A DNA stretch of 5,330 bases from Candidatus Nitrosopumilus sp. (lineage in GTDB: Archaea > Thermoproteota > Nitrososphaeria > Nitrososphaerales > Nitrosopumilaceae), in the NCBI GenBank assembly GCA_029863665.1, contig JAOTUX010000093.1, positions 1-5,330 on the forward strand, given 5' to 3'. The notes beneath the pieces were generated by a model. It searched no databases and was not told where the DNA came from. It saw nothing but the letters and a program-made list of their open reading frames with translations. Of this stretch, positions 1-4,480 are shown piece after piece. Numbering within the stretch: the stretch's first letter is position 1; every line of letters begins with the position of its first letter. Made by a program: the position numbers and the translations under genes.

Positions 1-255
1 AGAGTTTGCAAATAGAGACTCTATTGCTTGTGGTCCACTATCAAATACTCGTGTTTCAATTTTCGTCTGGTTTCCAAGGTATTCCTCAAAGAATCCTTTC
101 TCCATACCTACAATCGGTATGGCATGCCCTATGTTTGGAAAGTATGCAATTCGAATCTTGTTTTCATATATATCATCAGATGAAGTTAGAATTCCAGCCA
201 CAGATATCGCAGCTATTATGGTAGATCCTGCCAGAATAACTATCCCAATTTTCAC
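1..255 (-). CDS. ABC transporter substrate-binding protein, NitT/TauT (SsuA/TauA-like) type, N-terminal part
   Basis: This is the first 85 codons of a gene that runs off the left edge of the window, so its stop and most of its domain are not visible. The product begins with a short basic start (MK) and a hydrophobic stretch at about residues 3-23, then a polar SSDD; this looks like a signal peptide or single membrane anchor. There is no lipobox cysteine. From residue 34 the chain reads IRIAYFPNIGHAIPIVGMEK, followed by GFFEEYLG and, at 71-79, FDSGPQAIE. This is the usual opening of periplasmic-type binding proteins of the nitrate/sulfonate/taurine/thiamine-precursor group: a first beta strand, a ligand loop, then 'ekGfFe'. 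The ligand cannot be told from this part. The GTG at 253-255 is the only plausible start, because the frame upstream reaches TAA within four codons without an ATG. A TATA-like box lies about 27 bases upstream, which fits a leaderless archaeal mRNA. The gene is divergent from argG. The family call is fairly sure; the substrate is unknown. Confidence 0.8.
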   Translation of the reverse strand, partial: MKIGIVILAGSTIIAAISVAGILTSSDDIYENKIRIAYFPNIGHAIPIVGMEKGFFEEYLGNQTKIETRVFDSGPQAIESLFANS

Positions 256-274
256 AAAACACCGTTATATTTGG
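256..274 (-). repeat. Start-proximal shared block, minus-strand copy
   Basis: Read on the minus strand this is CCAAATATAACGG (274-262) running directly into TGTTTT, which abuts the GTG start at 255. The plus-strand copy ahead of argG (353-378) has CCAAAATATAACGG and then GTGTTTT abutting the ATG at 379. The two differ by one extra A and about six extra bases between the two parts. The block lies between the TATA-like box and the start codon, so it would overlap the transcription start of a leaderless message. Confidence 0.55.
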
Positions 275-277
275 CGG

Positions 278-286
278 TTAAATAAT
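278..286 (-). promoter_or_regulatory. TATA-like box for the substrate-binding protein gene
   Basis: On the minus strand the bases read ATTATTTAA, centred about 27 bases before the GTG start at 255. In archaea the TATA box usually sits about 25-30 bases before the transcription start, so this position predicts a leaderless message starting at or near the GTG. The call rests on position and composition only, in a region that is AT-rich anyway. Confidence 0.45.
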
Positions 287-296
287 CATCGAATTT

Positions 297-308
297 TAGC
301 TCAAGCTA
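297..308. repeat. 12-bp palindrome TAGCT-CA-AGCTA in the divergent promoter
   Basis: Two perfect 5-base arms (297-301 and 304-308) are separated by CA. The element lies between the two candidate TATA boxes, a position where a dimeric regulator could affect both promoters. A 5-base arm pair is short and can occur by chance in about a hundred bases, so a regulatory role is only a suggestion. Confidence 0.35.
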
Positions 309-344
309 GTCAAAAAATTACAATGACAGATATTCAACACAAAA

Positions 345-363
345 GATAAATTCCAAAATATAA
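345..363 (+). promoter_or_regulatory. Candidate TATA region for argG and the downstream operon
   Basis: Two AT-rich stretches could serve as the TATA box: GATAAATT at 345-352, centred about 30 bases before the ATG at 379, and AAAATATAA at 355-363, centred about 20 bases before it. The first has the better spacing for a leaderless message starting at 379. The second belongs to a block repeated in inverted orientation before the divergent gene, and may be an operator or initiation element rather than a TATA box. The exact box cannot be chosen by eye. Confidence 0.4.
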
Positions 364-378
364 CGGACAATGTGTTTT
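353..378 (+). repeat. Start-proximal shared block, plus-strand copy before argG
   Basis: The bases read CCAAAATATAACGG (353-366), then ACAAT, then GTGTTTT (372-378) touching the ATG at 379. The same two parts occur in inverted orientation before the divergent transporter gene at 256-274. Matching of the GTGTTTT part right up to the start codon on both sides supports 379 rather than 370 as the argG start. Whether the pair is an operator or the trace of an inverted duplication is not known. Confidence 0.55.
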
Positions 379-1578
379 ATGACTCAAAAAGGAATTTTGG
401 CATTTTCGGGAGGACTGGATACTTCAGTTGTTGTAAAGTATCTGCAAGCAGAACATGACATGGATGTAATTACAGTAACAGTTGATGTAGGACAGGGGGA
501 TGACAGTAAAAAGATTGCAGACAAGGCAAAAAAGCTTGGAGTGAAAAAACACTATAACATTGATGCAAGAAAAGAATTTGTTACCAATTACATTTATCCA
601 TCAATTAAAGCAAACGCACTTTATCAAAAAAAGTATTGTCTTGCAACAGCACTTGCAAGACCACTAATTTCAGAAAAAGTGCTAGAGATTGCAAAGAAAG
701 AAAAAGTAACATCACTTGCACATGGGTGTTCTGGTAAAGGAAATGACCAAGTGCGTTTTGATATTACATTACGTTCAGGTTCTGACTTGCCAATCATAGC
801 TCCAATTCGCGATAAAAATTTGGACAGAGTTACTGAATTAAAATTTGCAAACAAACATGGAATTGAGATTGATACTGTAGCTAAAAAATTCAGCATTGAT
901 CAGAACTTGTGGGGACGCGCAATTGAAGGAGGAGTGTTAGAGGATCCATACAATGAACCACCAGAGGAGGCATTCATTTGGGTTAAAACAAAAGACTTGC
1001 CTGACAAGCCAACATATCTGGAAATAAAATTTGAAAAAGGAATTCCAGTTGAGGTAGATGGCAAAAAACTAGACCCAGTAAAACTAATTGAATATATTAA
1101 CAAAAAGGCAGGAGCTGCAGGTGTCGGAATAGTTGATCATATTGAAGACAGAGTAGTAGGGATAAAATCTCGCGAAGTATATGAGACTCCAGCTGCAACT
1201 TGTCTAATTGAGGCACATGGGGATTTGGAGAAGATGGTACACACAAAACACCAAAACAAATTCAAGTCAATAATTGATGACGAATGGGCATATTTGACAT
1301 ATTCAGGATTATGGCAAGACCCACTAAAGGCAGATTTGGATGGATTCATAGAGACTTCACAAAAGCCAGTAACCGGGACGGTAAAGCTAAAGCTATTCAA
1401 AGGAAGTCTCAGAGTGGTTGGACGAAAATCAAAGAACTCACTTTACAGTCACGAGATTGCCACATATGGCACAGAATCGACATTTGATCAGAGATTGGCC
1501 AACGGATTTGTGGAATTGTGGGGAATGCAGTCAACAGAAGCTAATAAATTACAAAAGAAAAGGTCAACAAAAACATGA
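379..1578 (+). CDS. argG: Argininosuccinate synthase
   Basis: The enzyme joins citrulline and aspartate, using ATP (to AMP and PPi), to make argininosuccinate, the next-to-last step of arginine synthesis, in the cytoplasm. The 399-residue product is the usual family length. The N-terminal nucleotide-binding domain carries the PP-loop signature AFSGGLDTS at residues 8-16, then YCLATALARPLI at 86-97 and HGCSGKGNDQVRF at 115-127. The synthetase domain follows, with SIDQNLWGRAIEGGVLEDP at about 172-190, VDHIEDRVVGIKSREVYETP at about 252-271, and the C-terminal GRKSKNSLYS motif near 348-357. An in-frame ATG at 370 would add three residues (MCF). I prefer 379 because it gives the usual short lead into AFSGG and because GTGTTTT abuts both this start and the divergent one. 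The TGA shares the bases ATGA with the lysW start, so translation is probably coupled. argG as first gene of a LysW cluster points to arginine as a main product. Confidence 0.96.
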   Translation: MTQKGILAFSGGLDTSVVVKYLQAEHDMDVITVTVDVGQGDDSKKIADKAKKLGVKKHYNIDARKEFVTNYIYPSIKANALYQKKYCLATALARPLISEKVLEIAKKEKVTSLAHGCSGKGNDQVRFDITLRSGSDLPIIAPIRDKNLDRVTELKFANKHGIEIDTVAKKFSIDQNLWGRAIEGGVLEDPYNEPPEEAFIWVKTKDLPDKPTYLEIKFEKGIPVEVDGKKLDPVKLIEYINKKAGAAGVGIVDHIEDRVVGIKSREVYETPAATCLIEAHGDLEKMVHTKHQNKFKSIIDDEWAYLTYSGLWQDPLKADLDGFIETSQKPVTGTVKLKLFKGSLRVVGRKSKNSLYSHEIATYGTESTFDQRLANGFVELWGMQSTEANKLQKKRSTKT

Positions 1579-1742
1579 ACTGCCCAGAATGTGATGCAAT
1601 ACTAAACATCCCAGACGATGCCTCAGTAGGAGAGATAGTCTCCTGTCCTGATTGCGGTGCTGACTTTGAAATTTCAAAAAAAGACGGATCAAATGTCGAG
1701 CTAAAGCAAGCAGAAAGCGTAGGCGAAGACTGGGGAGAGTAA
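1575..1742 (+). CDS. lysW: LysW, amino-group carrier protein for lysine/arginine synthesis
   Basis: This 55-residue protein is the carrier on which ornithine and/or lysine is built. The alpha-amino group of glutamate or alpha-aminoadipate is joined to the side-chain carboxylate of its last residue, so the amine is protected as N-acetylation does in the bacterial pathway. The sequence opens MNCPECDA, and a second pair CPDCGADFEIS lies at about 24-34. The four cysteines (3, 6, 24, 27) form a small zinc-binding domain. A variable stretch (KKDGSN) and an acidic tail end in EDWGE, the LysW signature whose final Glu is the attachment point. The length is normal for the family (about 54-56). The start overlaps the argG stop as ATGA, and the stop TAA shares its last A with the ATG of lysX. 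There is no strong Shine-Dalgarno sequence (a weak AAAAGG lies about 12 bases upstream), so coupling to argG is likely. It is easily missed because of its size, but the identification is firm. Confidence 0.96.
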   Translation: MNCPECDAILNIPDDASVGEIVSCPDCGADFEISKKDGSNVELKQAESVGEDWGE

Positions 1743-2599
1743 TGTCAAAAATCTGTATTGTGTTTGATCGTCTAAGATCAGAAGAGAAGATGCTCCAAAA
1801 GGAGGCATCAGAGATAGGGCACGATACAGTGATGTTAGATGCAAAGATTACCCAAGTCAATACAGATAGTAAAGAAGAAGATTATGACTTGGGAGATGTT
1901 GTTCTAGAGAGATGCGTCAGTTATTTCAGAGGACTACACTTTACTGCCAGTCTAGAATTTTTAGATATTCCAGTGCTAAACAAGTTTGATGTTGCAAGTA
2001 TTTGTGGAAATAAAATGTTCATGACATTACTTTTAAAGAAAAATAACATCCCAACACCCAAGACTCACTTTTCATTTTCTAGTCAAAGCGCAGCTGAGAA
2101 TATAGAGAAAGTAGGATACCCACTAGTGATAAAACCAGTAATTGGAAGCTGGGGAAGAGGAGTAATGCCAATCAAAGACAAAGACACAATGGATGCAATA
2201 TCAGAAATCAGAGACATTACTGATAGTCCACACGATAGAATTTACTATTTACAAGAATTAATCAAGAGACCACCAAGGGATATAAGAGTAATTACAATAG
2301 GAGACAATCCAGTTGCTGCAATGTACAGAAAATCATCAGGAGGATTTAAGACAAACATTGCATTAGGTGCCGATCCGGAACTTTGTGAGATTACACCAGA
2401 GATGGAGGATATGGCCTCAAAGGCATCAAAGGCAATGGGTGGTGGAATTTTAGGAATAGACATGATGGAAGATGACAAGCAAGGATTGGTAGTTCACGAA
2501 GTCAATAACACAGTAGAATTCAAGGGATTGGCAAGAGTTGCACAGAAAAACATACCAAAAGAAATGGTAGAATTTGCAATAAACTACGTTAGAAAATAA
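1742..2599 (+). CDS. lysX: LysW ligase: glutamate/alpha-aminoadipate-LysW ligase (ArgX/LysX), ATP-grasp
   Basis: This enzyme uses ATP to attach glutamate (ArgX activity) or alpha-aminoadipate (LysX activity) to the C-terminal Glu of LysW, the entry step of the carrier-bound pathway. The 285-residue product is close to the family length of about 280. It has a RimK-like N-terminal domain (MSKICIVFDR), then the ATP-grasp fold: NKMFMTLLLKK around 90-100, VIKPVIGSWGRGV at 129-141 with the ATP-binding lysine and glycine-rich loop, YLQELIKRPPRDIRVI at 169-184, and GIDMM at 238-242. EVNNTVEF at 253-260 supplies acidic and Asn metal ligands. The segment RKSSGGFKTN at 196-205 lies where related enzymes contact the substrate side chain. 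My recollection is that a Gly-Phe pair there goes with the glutamate-using type, which would favour ArgX, but I am not certain. GGGGAG-like bases (1732-1737) four bases before the ATG are a fair Shine-Dalgarno match. The start overlaps the lysW stop by one base. Family certain; substrate choice open. Confidence 0.93.
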   Translation: MSKICIVFDRLRSEEKMLQKEASEIGHDTVMLDAKITQVNTDSKEEDYDLGDVVLERCVSYFRGLHFTASLEFLDIPVLNKFDVASICGNKMFMTLLLKKNNIPTPKTHFSFSSQSAAENIEKVGYPLVIKPVIGSWGRGVMPIKDKDTMDAISEIRDITDSPHDRIYYLQELIKRPPRDIRVITIGDNPVAAMYRKSSGGFKTNIALGADPELCEITPEMEDMASKASKAMGGGILGIDMMEDDKQGLVVHEVNNTVEFKGLARVAQKNIPKEMVEFAINYVRK

Positions 2600-2605
2600 A
2601 TTATA
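2593..2605 (+). promoter_or_regulatory. Possible internal promoter (TATA-like) before argC
   Basis: AAAATAAATTATA overlaps the lysX stop codon and is centred about 29 bases before the argC ATG, the right distance for a leaderless or short-leader message. It falls in the largest gap between the plus-strand genes (28 bases). AT-rich sequence is common here, so this is only a candidate. If it is used, the message would start too close to the ATG to contain the Shine-Dalgarno hairpin at 2606-2620. Confidence 0.3.
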
Positions 2606-2620
2606 CTCCTTTACGAGGAG
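2606..2620 (+). promoter_or_regulatory. Hairpin enclosing the argC ribosome binding site
   Basis: CTCCT (2606-2610), TTACG and AGGAG (2616-2620) form a perfect 5-bp stem. A T·G wobble inside would leave a 3-base loop. The right arm AGGAG is a strong match to the archaeal Shine-Dalgarno sequence and lies seven bases before the argC ATG at 2628, an ideal distance. In the operon mRNA the ribosome binding site would therefore pair with its own upstream complement. This may limit argC initiation until ribosomes finishing lysX open the stem, or it may be a DNA operator. The stem is short and its stability was not computed. Confidence 0.5.
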
Positions 2621-2627
2621 ACTTGTC

Positions 2628-3674
2628 ATGAAAGTAGGGGTAGTTGGTGCATCAGGATATGTAGGAGGGGAGACATTACGTCTTTTAGTTAACCATCCAG
2701 ATGTAGAGATCTCCATGGTGACATCAAGACAACATGTAGGAGAGTATCTCCATAGAATTCAGCCAAGTTTGAAGGGATTTACAGATCTTACTTTCTCAGA
2801 ATTAGATTATGATAAATTAACTGACAAGTGTGATCTAGTGTTTACTGCAGTTCCACATGGAACAGCAACTGAAATCGTAAAGGCACTGTATGATAGAGGC
2901 ATTAAAATAATTGATTTAAGCGCAGATTACAGATTACACAATCAGGATGCATATGACAAATGGTATGGATGGGAGCACCCACATCCAGATTATTTAGCAA
3001 AATCAGTCTTTGGTGTACCAGAACTTCACAGAGAAGAAATTAAAAAAGCACAACTAGTTTCTTGTCCTGGATGCATGGCAGTAACATCAATGCTTGCACT
3101 AGCACCATTAATTCGAAATGACATTATTGATACAGAGCACATTGTAGTTGACTCAAAGATTGGTTCATCTGGTGCAGGTTCTGGCTCAGGAACTGCACAT
3201 GCAATGAGAGCAGGAGTAATCAGACCATACAAACCAGCAAAACATAGACACACAGGAGAAATTGAACAAGAACTAAGTGAGATTGCAGGAAAGAAGATTC
3301 ATGTTTCAATGAGTCCACATGCAGTTGATGTAGTTCGAGGTATCTTGTGTACAAACCACACTTTCATGAAAAAAGAGATTGAGGAAAAAGAGTTATGGAA
3401 ACTATATCGTCAAACTTATGGTGAAGAAAAGTTTGTCAGATTGATTAGAGATAAAAAAGGATTATACAAATTCCCAGATCCAAAGTTCTTGGTTGGTTCA
3501 AACTTTTGTGACATTGGATTTGATTTAGATGAGGATAACAATAGATTGATTGCACTATCTGCATCAGATAATTTGATGAAAGGTGCAGCAGGTTCTGCCA
3601 TCCAAAACATGAATGTAATGTGTGGTTTTGATGAAATGGATGGACTAAGATACACTCCATTAACTCCTGTTTAG
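2628..3674 (+). CDS. argC: [LysW]-glutamyl/aminoadipyl phosphate reductase (ArgC/LysY family)
   Basis: This is the NADPH-dependent reductase that turns the acyl phosphate on LysW-bound glutamate (or aminoadipate) into the semialdehyde, the third carrier-bound step. The 348-residue length is normal. The N-terminus is a Rossmann fold with VGASGYVGGE at 6-15, followed by TSRQ at 32-35, which fits an NADP-preferring loop. FTAVPHG lies at 72-78 and DLSADYRL at 96-103. The catalytic cysteine is Cys149 in SCPGCMA, and the HRHTGEIEQ motif at 206-214 carries the probable catalytic histidine (His208). SPHAVDVVRGI at 229-239 and NLMKGAAGSAIQNMN near 315-329 are the usual C-terminal family motifs. The loop after the cysteine is GCMAVTS and not the GCYPT of acetyl-glutamate reductases, which fits a LysW-linked substrate. 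A strong AGGAG lies seven bases upstream, within a hairpin. Only two bases separate its stop from argB. Activity on glutamyl versus aminoadipyl substrate cannot be read from the sequence. Confidence 0.95.
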   Translation: MKVGVVGASGYVGGETLRLLVNHPDVEISMVTSRQHVGEYLHRIQPSLKGFTDLTFSELDYDKLTDKCDLVFTAVPHGTATEIVKALYDRGIKIIDLSADYRLHNQDAYDKWYGWEHPHPDYLAKSVFGVPELHREEIKKAQLVSCPGCMAVTSMLALAPLIRNDIIDTEHIVVDSKIGSSGAGSGSGTAHAMRAGVIRPYKPAKHRHTGEIEQELSEIAGKKIHVSMSPHAVDVVRGILCTNHTFMKKEIEEKELWKLYRQTYGEEKFVRLIRDKKGLYKFPDPKFLVGSNFCDIGFDLDEDNNRLIALSASDNLMKGAAGSAIQNMNVMCGFDEMDGLRYTPLTPV

Positions 3675-3676
3675 AA

Positions 3677-4480
3677 ATGATCACAATCAAAATTGGTGGA
3701 AGTGTAGTGGATGATTTGCATCCATCAACAATTACAGATATCAAAAAGATTTCAGAATCAGAAGGAATTATTCTAGTTCATGGTGGCGGAAAAGAAGTCA
3801 CAAAGGTTTGTGAGCAGCTTGGAAAAGAGCCAAAGTTTGTGACATCCCCAAGCGGAATCAAAAGCAGATATACTGACAAAGAGACTGCAGAAATTTTTAC
3901 TATGGTAATGTCTGGTAGGATAAACAAAACAATAGTTCAGATGCTTCAAAAAAACGGTATTAATGCAATTGGTCTTTCGGGAGTAGATGCCAGAATTATC
4001 CAGGCAGACAGAAAGAAAAAACTACTCATAGTAAATGAAAAAGGCAGAAAACAGGCAATTGATGGCGGATATACTGGAAAAATCAAAGAGATAAACTCTG
4101 AATTTATAAAATCACTATTAGAGCAAGGACTAGTTCCGGTCATTTCACCCATAGCTATTAGTGAGGAATCAGAATTTCTCAATGTAGATGGGGATAGAGC
4201 TGCAGCATATGTTGCGGGCAAAGTAGGAAGTGACAAAGTATTATTCATCACAAATGTAGACGGATTATTAATGGATGACAAACTTGTTCCCAAGTTAACA
4301 TTAGCAGAAGCAAAAGAGATTAGACCAAAGATAGGCCCCGGGATGGAGAAGAAAATCTTAGCATCAACTGAAGCACTAGACATGGGAGTCAAAAAAGCAT
4401 TGATTGCAAATGGCCAGAAAGAAAATCCAATATCTTCTGCAATTGCACATGATAACTGTACGGTGATTGAACATGAGTGA
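3677..4480 (+). CDS. argB: [LysW]-glutamate/aminoadipate kinase (ArgB/LysZ family)
   Basis: This amino-acid kinase phosphorylates the side-chain carboxylate of glutamate or alpha-aminoadipate held on LysW, the second carrier-bound step, making the substrate for the reductase encoded just upstream. The 267-residue product has the family order: IKIGGSV at 4-10 (phosphate-binding lysine and glycines), LVHGGGKEV at 33-41 (glycine loop), SRYTDKETAEIF at 63-74, IGLSGVDA at 98-105, FLNVDGDRAAAYVA at 167-180, FITNVDGLL at 190-198, and GPGMEKKI at 220-227 with the C-terminal conserved lysine. The SRYTDxET form of the substrate loop resembles LysZ-type kinases rather than the GxRVTD form of acetylglutamate kinases, which agrees with a LysW-bound substrate. 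There is no N-terminal extension of the kind linked to arginine feedback inhibition in some bacterial enzymes. No clear Shine-Dalgarno sequence precedes the ATG, and it begins two bases after the argC stop, so re-initiation is likely. Its last eight bases overlap argD. Confidence 0.95.
   Translation: MITIKIGGSVVDDLHPSTITDIKKISESEGIILVHGGGKEVTKVCEQLGKEPKFVTSPSGIKSRYTDKETAEIFTMVMSGRINKTIVQMLQKNGINAIGLSGVDARIIQADRKKKLLIVNEKGRKQAIDGGYTGKIKEINSEFIKSLLEQGLVPVISPIAISEESEFLNVDGDRAAAYVAGKVGSDKVLFITNVDGLLMDDKLVPKLTLAEAKEIRPKIGPGMEKKILASTEALDMGVKKALIANGQKENPISSAIAHDNCTVIEHE
4462..4467 (+). promoter_or_regulatory. Shine-Dalgarno sequence for argD
   Basis: GGTGAT matches part of the archaeal consensus AGGAGGTGAT and lies five bases before the ATG at 4473, inside the end of argB. 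It decides for this start over the in-frame ATG at 4491. Confidence 0.6.

Larger units (their letters stand above)
256..378. promoter_or_regulatory. Divergent promoter region between the transporter gene and argG
   Basis: These 123 AT-rich bases separate two genes read in opposite directions, so both promoters must lie here or inside the genes. Visible in it are a TATA-like box for the minus-strand gene, one or two TATA-like stretches for argG, a perfect 12-bp palindrome near the middle, and a repeated block placed in inverted orientation just before each start codon. These parts are listed separately. No convincing Shine-Dalgarno sequence precedes either start, which agrees with leaderless or very short-leader mRNAs, common in archaea. 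The shared promoter space suggests possible joint control of transport and arginine synthesis, but this is inference. Confidence 0.65.

Noticed and set aside
6..349. Two open frames on the plus strand (6-224 and 119-349) left of argG
   Set aside because: They lie opposite the substrate-binding protein gene or run into the promoter region. Their translations show no recognisable domain, whereas the minus-strand frame gives a clear binding-protein N-terminus.
370..378. ATG at 370 as the argG start
   Set aside because: It adds only MCF before MTQKGILAFSGG, has no Shine-Dalgarno sequence, and is less consistent with the TATA spacing and with the GTGTTTT block that abuts both 379 and the divergent start. 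It cannot be fully excluded.
1564..1860. A 98-codon open frame on the minus strand across lysW and the start of lysX
   Set aside because: It would be antisense to two well-supported genes, is Leu/Arg/Ser-rich without family motifs, and has no promoter-like context.
2606..2620. Hairpin after lysX as a transcription terminator
   Set aside because: The stem is only five bases with no T-run after it, and it sits within a gene series of one pathway. A role at the argC ribosome binding site fits better.
3946..4392. A 148-codon open frame on the minus strand opposite argB
   Set aside because: It is long for an antisense frame, but it is Ser/Pro/Phe-rich and without motifs, as expected from reading the complement of an AT-rich kinase gene. 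The plus-strand frame holds all ArgB/LysZ motifs.
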